DNA of 64,000 bases, from assembly GCA_963746605.1 (NCBI GenBank), contig CAVVCH010000034.1, positions 1-64,000 on the forward strand, read 5' to 3'. How positions within the stretch are numbered: the stretch's first letter is position 1; each line of letters begins with the position of its first letter. The DNA comes from CAVQSS01 sp963746605 (GTDB lineage Bacteria > Desulfobacterota > RBG-13-43-22). Positions 12,448 through 21,128 of the stretch are shown here, piece after piece. The position numbers and the translations under genes were made by a program. The notes beneath the pieces were generated by a model. That model did not search any database, was not told the DNA's origin, and saw only the letters and a list, made by a program, of their open reading frames with translations.

Positions 12448-12805
12448 TCATACCGCGTCGGGTGAAGACGGCGGTCTGTGGCTGGGCCGAGGTCCGCGTG
12501 CGGAACCGGACGGCCACCTGCAGCGTCGAGTCCTCGCTGGTGACGTCGACACCGTGCACCTCGATGACGTCGCCGAGCCACTGCTGCAGCGCGCCCTGCA
12601 CGAGGAACTGCGTGGCCGTCGCGAGTTCGTCACCGCCCGGCTCGAAGACCAGCCGCATAACCCCGCTGCCGAACGTCGGCCGGTTGACGCGCTCTCCCGG
12701 CGCGGTGAACAGCACCTGCTCGACCAGGTCGCTCACCCGCTCCTCGTCGGTCGTCTCCGAAGTGCGCCCCCGCGCGTCGATCGAGTAGGGGTAGTCCAGG
12801 TGCAT
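12448..12805 (-). CDS. GPW/gp25 family baseplate wedge protein
   Basis: About 118 residues starting MHLDYPYSIDARGRTSE. Family signatures are DLVEQVLFTAPGERVNRPTF, GSGVMRLVFEPGGDELA and VTSEDSTLQVAVRFRTR. gp25 proteins carry an EPR-like core that starts sheath assembly; here VFEPGGDE stands at that site. As read, the frame runs on from the upstream PAAR gene without a stop (through KGSL) and also runs past its own end; a TGA at 12448-12450 in another frame is a likely true stop just before the ATG of the gpJ-like gene. The borders therefore assume one indel at each end. Confidence 0.75.
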
Positions 12806-12807
12806 GG

Positions 12808-13126
12808 TCAAGCTTCCCTTGGCGCGCACCTGCGTGACCAGCACGGTCAGCGGCGTCCCGGTGGGGGCGCATATGGCGGTGCTGTCCCGCAGCAGGGCCG
12901 GCACCCCGTTCATCAGCACGCGCAACGCGCCGACGACCCACGACGCGGTGACGCAAGGGCCGGGCGCCGGAGGCACGAACGGGCAGCCAGCCACCAGCCA
13001 CGGCGGCGCCTGTGTCACGGTCGGCTGCCCGCCGACAAGGACACGCGGGTTGGGCACGGTCGGCTGCGCCTGACCGCCGTGGGCGCAGATCACGCTCGCT
13101 CCGAAGTGCAGCAGGAAGCCGGGCAT
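12808..13126 (-). CDS. PAAR-like spike tip protein
   Basis: Starts MPGFLLHFGASVICAHGGQA and has the repetitive Gly/Pro/Cys pattern of PAAR-type tips (ICAHGGQAQPTV, GCPFVPPAPGPCVTASW, VLMNGVPALLRDSTAICAPT). Such proteins cap the gp5/VgrG-like spike and sharpen it. The three Cys/His pairs could bind one metal ion. ATG overlaps the stop of the spike gene (TGATG). As read the frame continues into the gp25 gene; a TGA two bases before the gp25 ATG in the neighbouring frame suggests a lost base rather than a genuine fusion, but a native PAAR-gp25 fusion is not excluded. Confidence 0.75.
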
Positions 13127-13633
13127 CAGATCACCTCCAGGGCGCCGTTGTTGAGCGACACGCTCGCCGGGGTAAGCTTCATGCTGACGGCGCCGTTGGT
13201 GAGCTCGATTCCTGAGGGGTCAGGCTGATCTTCAGCACCGTCGCGACGACCGGCGGCCCTACCTCGATCGTGACCCCTCCTGCACCGGGCAGGTCGTCGA
13301 TCGTCAGCGTCAGCCCGTCGGTTCTGAGCATCTTGGTGGTGGGCAGTGCTGGTGTCGCCGGCACCTGGCCGGGCTTGCCCCAGAAGCAGCCGCTACAGAT
13401 GGGGTAGTCGGGGTCGCCGCCTTCGAATTCGACCCACACGTTCGCGCCGATCGGCGGCACGGCAAAAAGCCCAACGCCCGCGCCGGCGTACGGTGTGCAC
13501 GGCATCGCCCAGCTCAGCCTGCCTTCACCGAGCACTGACGGGCAGGTCACTGGACCCGGCCCAGGTTGAGCGGGTCGATATTGTTGGCGACCTTGCCGCG
13601 GTACTTGCCGAAAGGCTTCTGTAGCCACTTCAT
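13126..13633 (-). CDS. gp5/gpV-like spike (OB-fold baseplate) protein, frameshifted
   Basis: From ATG at 13633 the first 28 residues (MKWLQKPFGKYRGKVANNID and PLNLGRVQ) run into a stop; a single missing base near 13,548 restores VTCPSVLGEGRLSWAMPCTP and GANVWVEFEGGDPDYPI, the OB-fold of the gp5/VgrG-like family. A second shift near 13,210 restores the end IELTNGAVSMKLTPAS followed by VSLNNGALEVI, a short beta-helix-like tail. In the particle this trimeric spike sits below the hub and carries the PAAR tip, encoded next. The two corrected joins give a protein of normal length (about 168 residues), which argues for sequence errors, not decay. Confidence 0.8.
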
Positions 13634-13667
13634 CAGGTTCGTTGCGCCGGGGTGGAGTAGGACAGGG

Positions 13668-14812
13668 TCATGACGCCACCACCACCGGTACCGTCGAGCC
13701 GACACCCTCGCGGGTCAGCGTGAACGACTGGGTGTAGCTGCCGGTGCTCAGGCTGTGGGTGACCCGTTTGACGTAGTAGAGACCGTCGTGCAGGTAGCCA
13801 GCGCCGCGCAGCCCAACCAGCTGACGCGAGCGCAGCACGTCGCCGTACCGCAGCCCGTCCATCGTTCCGGTGGCCGTCAGGGAGTCGGTTGATGCCTCCG
13901 CGGCGCCCTGGACTCGGGCCTGCGCGGCCAGTGCGCTGACCCCGCTGTCGCGGTAGATCTTTGTGCGGACGTTCGGCAGGTTGGTCACCCAATCGGGCTG
14001 CGCGGCCAGCGGCGGCCGCGAGATCCCCGCCGCTGCGCACCGTCGTGGTCTGGTTGGTCAGCCGGTCCTGCACCTGGCCGGTGACCTGCGTGGGGGCCAG
14101 GCCGTCGGAGCGGAAGGTGATCTGTGTGACGTTGGTGTCGGCACCGAGGTCGACCGACAGCGCGCGCTGCGGCACCCCGGCCCGCACCGGCGGACCCCAG
14201 TAGGCGGTGTTGACCATCGGCGCCGGGCCGGGGTCGACGTAGAACACGAAGCCGAAGCGGGAGGCGATGGTTGTCAGGTAGGACAGATCGGTGCCTTGCT
14301 GCACTGGCACCCGCTCGACCGGGACAGGTACGTCGAGTGAGGCTGGCGGTATCACCTGCGGGACCAGGCCGTAGGTCGCGTAGGCCAGGATCAGCATCGT
14401 CGCTATCAGGGTCTCGTTCTGAGCCGGGTGCTCGACCGTCTTCTCCTGAAGGTCCATCATCACGCTGACGTCCTCACCGGTCACCGTGATGCGGGTCGAT
14501 CCGGGCGTCGTCCCGGGGGTCAGCTCGCGGTGCGTGATGACCCCGTCCATGAGCACCTTCGGCATGCCGCCGAAGGTGACAACCAGCACGACCCGCATGA
14601 ACGGCTTCAGCAGCGGCAGCAGCTAGCAGCGGGAAGTCGACCAGGTCCGCCCGGCCCGCCCGGCCCGCGGCGAACACCAGCTGAAAGCCCGACCGCCCGC
14701 TGTCGGAGGTGGTCACCTCGGCCCGCTCGAAGTTCTCCACGAGCGGCAGCGGCGCCGGCACCGCGATGGTCGGGCCGATGAGAAGCTGAAGGTTCACGCC
14801 GAGCAAAGCCAT
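13668..14812 (-). CDS. gpD-like (late control D) baseplate hub protein, frameshifted
   Basis: About 380 residues when joined. N-terminus MALLGVNLQLLIGPTIAVPA and SDSGRSGFQLVFAAGRAG; after a shift near 14,625 the frame continues with VVLVVTFGGMPKVLMDGVIT, GEDVSVMMDLQEK and LSYLTTIASRFGFVFYVDPG; after another shift near 13,995 it ends with KIYRDSGVSALAAQARVQGA and YYVKRVTHSLSTGSYTQSFT. These are typical of the phage late control D / VgrG N-terminal-like hub that links tube to spike. It lies nine bases downstream of the LysM gene and 34 upstream of the spike gene, in the usual order. Confidence 0.8.
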
Positions 14813-14821
14813 GGCGCCCCC

Positions 14822-15131
14822 TCACACCTGGGGGACCGGGACTCGGAGCCGGTCGCCGATGCGGTCCTCGGACAGCAGCTCGTCCGGGTGCAGGCACACG
14901 TTGGCGTCGGTGATTCGCCAGAACTGGGTCGGGTCACCGAAGTACGTCGCGGCGACGAGGTCGAGCCGGTCCCCCTGGGCGACGACATGCTCCGCGAGCA
15001 GCCGCAGCGAGGACGGCTGCGGCGGAAACCGCCGGCGCAGAGTAGCGCACCGTGCGTGATCCGCCGGTCCCGTCGGGGACCGTCGTGGTCGCGACGGCGA
15101 CCGGAAAGTAGCGGCTGGTGGGCTCGAGCAC
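14822..15131 (-). CDS. LysM-type tail/hub protein (gpX/gp53-like), frameshifted
   Basis: A short protein from GTG at 15131: MLEPTSRYFPVAVATTTVPD and GSRTVRY, then a frame change near 15,045 into PSSLRLLAEHVVAQGDRLDL and AATYFGDPTQFWRITDANVC. The second half is a LysM-like domain as found in small gpX or gp53-like proteins that join hub and wedges in contractile tails. Its start lies two bases from the stop of the CIS-tube gene, so coupled expression is likely. Confidence 0.75.
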
Positions 15132-15132
15132 C

Positions 15133-15798
15133 TCACACCCCCAGCGAGAACGAGCCGGTGAGTCCGGTCGGGGCCAGCCCGGCCACGGTCGCCATGACCT
15201 CCTTGGCCACCTGGTGTGTGAGGAAGATCGTGGAGCCGGGGTTGGTCATCGGCAGGTCGCTGTAGGACAGCACCCGCAGCCCGAGCGACACCCTAGCCCG
15301 GGTCGGGTTGAGCCCGGTGTCGAAGGCCTGCTCGGTGATCGAGAACTGCGTCAGCCGCACCGGCAGCACCCTCTTGACGCCCCACACCAGCAACGTCAAC
15401 GGAGCCTCCGGAGGCACCACCTCGATGGTGCCCGCGAGCGCCAGCGCGGCGTTGGCGATGACGGTTTGGCTCGGCGGATATAGCAGCATCTCGAGCGAGG
15501 ACAGCTGCGGATACACCCCAAGGGTCGTGGCCACCGGGTCGCCGCGCTCGAGCTGGTCGGTGGCGTCGACCTCGACCGCCAGCGTGATGTTCTCGATCGG
15601 GGCCCCGTTAAGCCGCAGTGCCTCATTGCGGGCCCCGCTTGAGGTCGTGCCCTCGCCGGTGGCCGAACGCGCCTGCAAGGTGCGCGTCATCTCGTCGGGG
15701 TTGTACTGGAAGACGACCACCCTCGGCAGCGGGTTCGCAGTGTCGATCGCGACCAGGGCACCGCGTAGTACCCGCGGCGACGCGGAGAGGCCGGTCAC
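15133..15798 (-). CDS. Contractile injection system tube-type / hub-adaptor protein
   Basis: Intact, 221 residues. The N-terminal FQYNPDEMTRTLQARSATGE is the signature of the CIS tube N-terminal domain family, found in proteins that make the transition from tube to hub; the rest (LERGDPVATTLGVYPQLSSL, FSITEQAFDTGLNPTRARVS) agrees. This version lacks its own C-terminal LysM domain, which is supplied by the separate small gene immediately downstream. The start is GTG; the upstream ATG is in another frame. It is the first gene of the leftward baseplate arm; the divergent gene at 15,945 leaves about 146 bases for promoters. Confidence 0.85.
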   Translation of the reverse strand: MTGLSASPRVLRGALVAIDTANPLPRVVVFQYNPDEMTRTLQARSATGEGTTSSGARNEALRLNGAPIENITLAVEVDATDQLERGDPVATTLGVYPQLSSLEMLLYPPSQTVIANAALALAGTIEVVPPEAPLTLLVWGVKRVLPVRLTQFSITEQAFDTGLNPTRARVSLGLRVLSYSDLPMTNPGSTIFLTHQVAKEVMATVAGLAPTGLTGSFSLGV

Positions 15799-15944
15799 GG
15801 CAGTTCCCGGCGTCTGGTCATGGGATGCAGCGTGGGCGTTGGTGCGTCACTGAACCGTCACGCGCAGCCCGGTGGCTGGCGGTAACGCTGCGGTGACGGG
15901 CGCGTCTCCACTATGGCCGGGACCAATGGACCAGGAGGACGGTC

Positions 15945-16961
15945 ATGACGGATTCCCTTCAGACTCGGCACCCACACGGACACGGCGGTGAAGGTTCGTG
16001 CCGCGACTGTGACCCCGATCTTCTGGACGCCATCAAATGCCGAGCAAAGGGCCTGCAGGCGCGAGCCGACTACAACGCGCAGCACATGCCAGCGCTGGAC
16101 AGCGCACGCGAGCAGTACGACAAGGCGCGAGCGGCCTACACCGCCGCCCGGACCGCAGCGCGGGCGCTGGTGGAGCAGGCGGAGTCGGACCTGAAGTGCC
16201 TGATTGAGCGGCTGGAATGCCTGATTGACGAGGACGAGGACGCGCGGCGTGAGATCGTCGAGAAGGTCCGCAAGGCCTTCTGGGAGGTGCAAGACCGTAT
16301 CCGCGAGTGCGGCAGCAAGACCGGCTGCTACCTCGACGACGATTGCGACTTCGACGACGTCGGGGACTGCCAGCCCTACGACGTGCCGGCGCGCCTGGCG
16401 GACATCACGCGGCGCACGGCGGACGCGGAGGCGTGCTTTGCCGACCTCATCGCCATCCCCGTCAAGCTGCCCACGGACGTCACGGCGCTGCAGGCCGAGG
16501 TGAGTGCCATCAGCGACGGCGCGAACAGTAAGCCGTCGCTGGACGTGCTGATCGAGCTGTACGCCAAAGCATTGGTCGCGCGTCAGCACGGCTACGACAT
16601 CTGGCGCGGCTTCGCCAACGTGAACGAGTTCGTCGACTGCGTGTGCCACGCCTTGACCTGCATGCTCCGGGGGCACACCGCCATCGCCATCCTGACGGGG
16701 ATGGTTGCCGTGGCCCAATGCAAGAGAGAGTCCCGTGAGGCCGCGTGCGAGCTGCTGCGGACCAAGACCGCGGAGCAGGTCATTGCGGTGTACCTGCGCC
16801 ACCAGCGCGGTGACGCTCCTGCAGTCGCGGGCGGCGGCGGCTCTCACCGCGGTGAAGAGGCCGCGCCCAGCGGCGGGGGAGACCGGTCCGGCGATGACCA
16901 GGCCGCCAGGGAGCGCCAGGCTGCACGGGAACGCAGCGAGCGCCAGTACTACGCCGGCTAG
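15945..16961 (+). CDS. Cys-rich, coiled-coil protein of injection cluster, function unknown
   Basis: Intact, 338 residues, ATG preceded by AGGAGG six bases upstream. It begins with a His/Cys-rich stretch (HPHGHGGEGSCRDCDPDLLD), then a long helical region (about residues 35-125, RAAYTAARTAARALVEQAES and KCLIERLECLIDEDEDARRE), then a Cys/Asp-rich patch (CGSKTGCYLDDDCDFDDVGD), a second helical part with VNEFVDCVCHALTCMLRGHT, and a charged, Gly-rich tail ending in QAARERQAARERSERQYYAG. I count more than ten cysteines, unusual for a cytoplasmic structural protein. I do not recognise the family. Its place between the two arms suggests a structural accessory protein, chaperone or cargo; nothing in the sequence decides which. 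Confidence 0.7.
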   Translation: MTDSLQTRHPHGHGGEGSCRDCDPDLLDAIKCRAKGLQARADYNAQHMPALDSAREQYDKARAAYTAARTAARALVEQAESDLKCLIERLECLIDEDEDARREIVEKVRKAFWEVQDRIRECGSKTGCYLDDDCDFDDVGDCQPYDVPARLADITRRTADAEACFADLIAIPVKLPTDVTALQAEVSAISDGANSKPSLDVLIELYAKALVARQHGYDIWRGFANVNEFVDCVCHALTCMLRGHTAIAILTGMVAVAQCKRESREAACELLRTKTAEQVIAVYLRHQRGDAPAVAGGGGSHRGEEAAPSGGGDRSGDDQAARERQAARERSERQYYAG

Positions 16962-17083
16962 CAGCCAGCGAAGGCTGTGCGCCAAGCGCCTGCCGCGACA
17001 TCGTTCCTGGACCGCCGCCCAGGATTTTGCCGGGTGCTGTTTCATCGGGGGGACCGTGCGGTCAGTGGCAAGATAGGGCGATC

Positions 17084-17335
17084 ATGGCGCGAAGGTCACA
17101 AGGCTTGTCCAAGGCGTCGGCGATGACCGCACCCGTGACCGCGCTGTGCATCGTGCGGGTCGAGCATCAGGGGCCGACGGGGTTTCTGGTCACCGTGACC
17201 CGCACCCCCGACGTCACCAGCGCCCCGGCCCGGGTCACGACCCGGCGCACCGTCGAGGTCGAGGCGGCGGTCGATGAGGTCCGCAGCTTTCTCAACGAGT
17301 TCCGGCGAGCAGTTGCGTCACAGTTGACGCCTTGA
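17084..17335 (+). CDS. Small conserved-looking protein of unknown function
   Basis: 83 residues from ATG at 17084, with a two-strand-like core (ALCIVRVEHQGPTGFLVTVT, TTRRTVEVEAAVDEVRSFLN) and a terminal amphipathic helix EVRSFLNEFRRAVASQL. No known domain recognised. A later ATG at 17123 is possible. The last 18 bases overlap the 3' end of the convergent SARP gene, so the two transcripts collide. It follows the Cys-rich gene by about 120 bases in the same direction and may be cotranscribed with it. Confidence 0.55.
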   Translation: MARRSQGLSKASAMTAPVTALCIVRVEHQGPTGFLVTVTRTPDVTSAPARVTTRRTVEVEAAVDEVRSFLNEFRRAVASQLTP

Positions 17336-18127
17336 CAGACTGGCTGGCCTGGCAGAAACCGCGTCCGCGGTGCCACGCGGTGTCCTATTCGGGGACGAGT
17401 CGACCAGCAGGGTGAGGGCGTTGCTGGGTGCGACCCCGAGCTCGGCCTGCAGGATCTGTCGGCACGCCGCGTACGTACGCCGGGCCTCCACGACGTTGCC
17501 CTCCGCGAGGTGGGCGCTGACCAGCGCCCGCTGACCGCTCTCGCGCAGCGGGTCTAGCTCGACCACCCGCATCGCAGCCTCCACCGCCGCGGCGTGACGG
17601 CCGGTGTCGCTGAGCCGGTAGGAGACGGCCTCGAGCGCATGCAGCATCCGCTGCCGCAGCCGTTCCCGCTCGAAGATCACCCAGTCGTCGTACCAGCCGG
17701 GCAGCAGCGCCAGTGCCTCCGGGTTCCAGTCGGGCCCCGGCCAGTCGGCTGGTCCCGAGGCGCCGTCGAGCACCCGGTCCGCCCAGGCGCGCAACCGGTT
17801 GATGTCGACGACGGTGCCGGGACGCAGTACCAGGCCGCACTTGTCGGCATCGAGAATGTCCAGGCTCGCACCGCGCAGCCGCCACAGTGCGGAGCGCAGG
17901 TTGCCCGCGGCCCGCTCCTCGGTGCCGTCTGGCCACAAGGTCCCGGCAATGTGGCGGCGGTCCACCCCGCCGCCGTGTAAGGCCACGAACACCAACACCC
18001 GCTTGCTGCCCTCGGGCACCGCGAGCCGCCGGCCGGCACACAGCACATAGGGGCCACCCAGCAGGCACAACATCGTCGCGTTGTCGACCGACGCCCCGGC
18101 CCACGTGCTGTCGGTGAGTGCAGACAT
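17318..18127 (-). CDS. SARP/AfsR-type transcriptional regulator (winged helix + BTAD)
   Basis: 269 residues. The N-terminal half (MLCLLGGPYVLCAGRRLAVP, RRHIAGTLWPDGTEERAAGN, LRSALWRLRG) is the OmpR-like winged helix of SARP regulators; the C-terminal half is a bacterial transcriptional activator domain of TPR-like helices (AAVEAAMRVVELDPLRESGQ, ALVSAHLAEGNVVEARRTYA, LQAELGVAPSNAL). Length is that of the small, ATPase-free SARPs, which activate clusters by binding tandem heptamers. Start chosen at 18127 because GGGGAGG lies six bases upstream. Divergent from the sheath gene across 194 bases, which contain 11-bp-spaced repeats, so it is probably the cluster-specific activator and may act on itself. 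SARPs are an actinobacterial family, the best pointer to the origin of this block. Confidence 0.85.
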   Translation of the reverse strand: MSALTDSTWAGASVDNATMLCLLGGPYVLCAGRRLAVPEGSKRVLVFVALHGGGVDRRHIAGTLWPDGTEERAAGNLRSALWRLRGASLDILDADKCGLVLRPGTVVDINRLRAWADRVLDGASGPADWPGPDWNPEALALLPGWYDDWVIFERERLRQRMLHALEAVSYRLSDTGRHAAAVEAAMRVVELDPLRESGQRALVSAHLAEGNVVEARRTYAACRQILQAELGVAPSNALTLLVDSSPNRTPRGTADAVSARPASLSRRQL

Positions 18128-18190
18128 CGCGTACCTCCCCAACCTGGCAAAAGCCCACGCACCGTGGCGTTTGGGACGCTAGGCACCCCG

Positions 18191-18251
18191 GCGTCACCAG
18201 AGCGTCACCGGGACCGCAACCAGACCTGTGCGCGGGTGACGACGCCGTGAC
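18191..18251. promoter_or_regulatory. Candidate SARP operator: 11-bp-spaced repeats in divergent promoter
   Basis: GCGTCACC occurs at 18191-18198 and again at 18202-18209, exactly 11 bases apart. On the other side GTGAC occurs at 18236-18240 and 18247-18251, again 11 bases apart and in inverted orientation relative to the first pair. Tandem heptamers with an 11-bp period, placed just upstream of a -10 element, are the known binding mode of SARP regulators. A weak -10-like TAGCGT starts at 18262, about ten bases after the second pair. The arrangement fits one pair for the regulator gene and one for the sheath operon. Binding is inferred. Confidence 0.5.
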
Positions 18252-18321
18252 AGCACGCTCCTAGCGTTGCTGGGCAACACCCGTCCGTGAGAACCGACGA
18301 CAAGGCGGAGATGAGAGCACG

Positions 18322-19879
18322 ATGAGCCTATCCACCCTGTACCCGGGCGTGTACGTGCAGGAAATCCCCAGTGGGGTCAGGGCGATCACCGGTGTAGCGA
18401 CGTCGATCACCGCATTTGTTGGCCGCACCCGCTGGGGTCCGAGCAACACCGCGGTGGTCATCAACGGTTTCGCCGACTACGAGCGTCGCTTCGGAGGAAT
18501 CTGGGCGCAAAGCACAGTGAGCTTCGCGGTCCGGGACTTCTTCGCCAACGGCGGTGGCCAGGCTGTTGTGGTTCGGCTGGAGAACGGCGCCACTGCCGCG
18601 ACCCTCGACCTAGGGGACCTGCACCTGAGGGCGCTCAGCGGCGGCAGTTGGGGCGATGAACTGACGGTGTCGGTCCAGGTGCCCGACCCTGCGGACATCT
18701 CAGCCAAAGACCTTGCGAAGAACCTGCGGGTGAGCGTCGCGGACCTGTTTACGCTGGTGGTCGACGACCCCAGCTCAGGCACCCGGGAGACGCTGCGCAA
18801 CCTGGTGGTGATCGCGGGCCATGAACGCAACGTCAAGGATGTGCTCAGCGAGGAGTCGCAACTGGTCCGAGTGGTGGGGGATGATCCGGCGCCCGCCGCT
18901 CCTCCGGCCGCCACCCCCCCCAACGCCCCCGTCAAGGTCGCCACCCAGGGCGCGGACGGTGACTCGCTGGTCGCGGCCAGCTACATCGGCGATGACCAGC
19001 ACCACCTGCAGGTAGCGCATCAGGGGCTGTGGGCGCTGGACGGAGCGGACCTGTTCAACCTGCTGTGCATCCCGCCCCCCACCCGGGAGCAGGACACGGA
19101 CAAGCAGGTTTACGCGAGCGCGCTGGCGTACTGCGTGGACCGGCGGGCGATGCTACTGGTTGACCCACCCAACGCGTTGACGCTCGCGACCGCTTCCGCA
19201 CAGCTGAACGACCTTAACCTCAGCGGGCACCGCCGCGCGCAACGCGGCGCTCTACTTCCCGCGCCTGATCCAACCGGACCCGACGGCCGGGGGCCGCCGA
19301 CAGGACTTCGTCCCGTGCGGTGCGGTCGCCGGGGTGATGGCGCGCACAGACGCCACACGCGGGGTGTGGAAGGCGCCGGCAGGAATCGACGCCACCCTGG
19401 CGGGCAGCGACCTGAAGCTCACGTTGACCAACGACGAGAACGGCCAGCTCAACCCGCTCGGTGTCAACTGCCTGCGGTCGTTCCCGATCATCGGCAAGGT
19501 CGTGTGGGGCGCCCGCACCCTGCGCGGCGCCGACCAGCTCGCCGACGAGTACAAGTACGTCCCGGTTCGCCGGCTCGCGCTGTACATCGAGGAGAGTCTT
19601 TTCCGGGGCACCCAGTGGGTGGTGTTCGAGCCGAACGACGAGCCGCTGTGGGCCCAGATCCGCCTCAACGTGGGCGCGTTCATGCAGGGGTTGTTCCGTC
19701 AGGGCGCCTTCGAAGGGCTAGACCCCCGCGACGCCTACTTCGTCAAGTGCGACGCCGAGACCACGACCGTGAACGACCGCAACCTGGGCCGGGTCAACAT
19801 CCTGGTCGGCTTCGCGCCGCTGCGGCCCGCGGAGTTCGTGATCCTGCAGATCCAGCAAATCGCACGAGCCCAGGCCTAA
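18322..19879 (+). CDS. Contractile tail sheath protein (one frameshift)
   Basis: Starts MSLSTLYPGVYVQEIPSGVR, the standard N-terminus of contractile sheath proteins, followed by TSITAFVGRTRWGPSNTAVV. Near 19,226 an extra G in AGCGGGCACC breaks the frame; skipping it restores SGTAARNAALYFPRLI and the conserved C-terminal sheath domain (LNPLGVNCLRSFPIIGKVVW, GARTLRGADQLADEYKYVPV, RRLALYIEESLFRGTQWVVF, EPNDEPLWAQIRLNVGAFMQ), ending at 19879. About 518 residues. The C-terminal domain provides the handshake strands between subunits. First gene of the rightward arm, 14 bases before the tube gene. Confidence 0.9.
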
Positions 19880-19893
19880 GGGAGGGGTGAGCG

Positions 19894-20421
19894 GTGGCCC
19901 AGTTCAAGGTGAATGCGCAGCGTTTCGACCCGTACAAGAATTTCAAGTTCCGGGTCAAGTGGGACGGTCGTTTCGTCGCCGGGGTCAGCAAGGTGGGCAT
20001 GCTCAAGAGGTCGACCGAGGTGGTGAATCACCGCGACGGCGGCGACCCGAGCAGCAGCCGCAAATCCCCGGGCCGCACCGAGTACGACCCGATCACCCTC
20101 GAGCGCGGGGTCACCCACGACGTCGACTTCGAGCAGTGGGCGAACAAGGTGTGGAACTACGGGTCCGGGCTCGGCCTTGAGGTCTCGCTCAAGGACTTCC
20201 GCAAAGACGTCATCATCGAGCTGTACAACGAGTCCGGTCAGAAGGTGATCGCCTACAAGGTCTACCGGTGCTGGGTCTCGGAGTTCCAGTCCCTGCCCGA
20301 CCTGGACGCGAACGCGAACGCGGTCGCCATCCAGCACATCAAGCTCGAGAACGAGGGCTGGGAGCGGGACTACGAAGTGACCGAGCCGCAGGAGCCCAGC
20401 TTCGTGGAGCCAGGCGCGTGA
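19894..20421 (+). CDS. Tail tube protein, gp19 family
   Basis: Intact, 175 residues, GTG start with GGAGGGG seven bases upstream. MAQFKVNAQRFDPYKNFKFR and VKWDGRFVAGVSKVGMLKRS are the classic N-terminus of gp19-type tube proteins; KVYRCWVSEFQSLPDLDANA and AIQHIKLENEGWERD complete the family pattern. It polymerises into the inner tube pushed out when the sheath contracts. Only one tube gene is present in the arm; several injection systems have two or three. Confidence 0.92.
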   Translation: MAQFKVNAQRFDPYKNFKFRVKWDGRFVAGVSKVGMLKRSTEVVNHRDGGDPSSSRKSPGRTEYDPITLERGVTHDVDFEQWANKVWNYGSGLGLEVSLKDFRKDVIIELYNESGQKVIAYKVYRCWVSEFQSLPDLDANANAVAIQHIKLENEGWERDYEVTEPQEPSFVEPGA

Positions 20422-20425
20422 GACC

Positions 20426-21128
20426 GTGGTCGAGCTGGGCCCGCAGGCGACCCTAACGATCTGGGAGCTGGGTCGGTGCCAGGACCCGCTCGAGCGCGCG
20501 GTCACCCTGCTGGGGGGGCGCGACCGGCAGCAGCCGTGAGGACGCCGCACGCGTTGACGTGGGCACCCGCGACGTGCAACTGGCCCGCCTGCTCACCTCG
20601 TTGACCGGTGGCCTTGTCTGGGCCTGCGCCCCCTGCGGGTGCGGCGAGATGCTAGACGTCGCCGTGGACGTCGCAGCGGTCGCGGCGTTGCCGGTCCACC
20701 CGCCCAGCACCATGCTGCCGGTGGGCACCGGCCCGCAGGCGATGACCGTCCGGCTGCCGACAACGGCGGACCTGCAGGCGTTGGCCGGGCTCGACCCGCA
20801 CCGCGCCCGGCGGCTGCTGCTGGCCCGGTGCGTGCACCCACTGAACGACGACCTGCCCGACGATGTTGACGCGGCCGTGGACGCGGCCTTGGAGAGCGCG
20901 TCCCCCGCCGGCGCGGTCGAGGTGCTGGTGCGGTGCCCTGGCTGCGATGCGGAGCGGGAGACGGCGCTGGATGTTCCGGCCCTGCTCTGGGCCGAGGTTG
21001 AGGCCCGCGCCCTGGCACTGCTCGAAGAGGTGCACGTGCTGGCCGTCGCCTACGGGTGGACCGAGGCCGAGGTGCTGGCCCTGACCGCCCAGCGGCGCGC
21101 CACCTACCTGCAACTGGCCACAACGTGA
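20426..21128 (+). CDS. T4-type baseplate hub assembly chaperone (frameshift in G7 run)
   Basis: From GTG at 20426 the frame reads VVELGPQATLTIWELGRCQD and stops at 20533. If one G of the seven-G run at 20512-20518 is removed, it continues ATGSSREDAARVDVGTRDVQ into the 189-residue frame with CAPCGCGEMLDVAVDVAAVA and VRCPGCDAERETALDVPALL. This is the layout of the T4-family hub-assembly chaperone proteins: an N-terminal WE.GR helix and two CxxC-containing beta modules that probably bind zinc. It follows the tube gene by four bases; its end overlaps the next start (GTGA). Confidence 0.8.
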
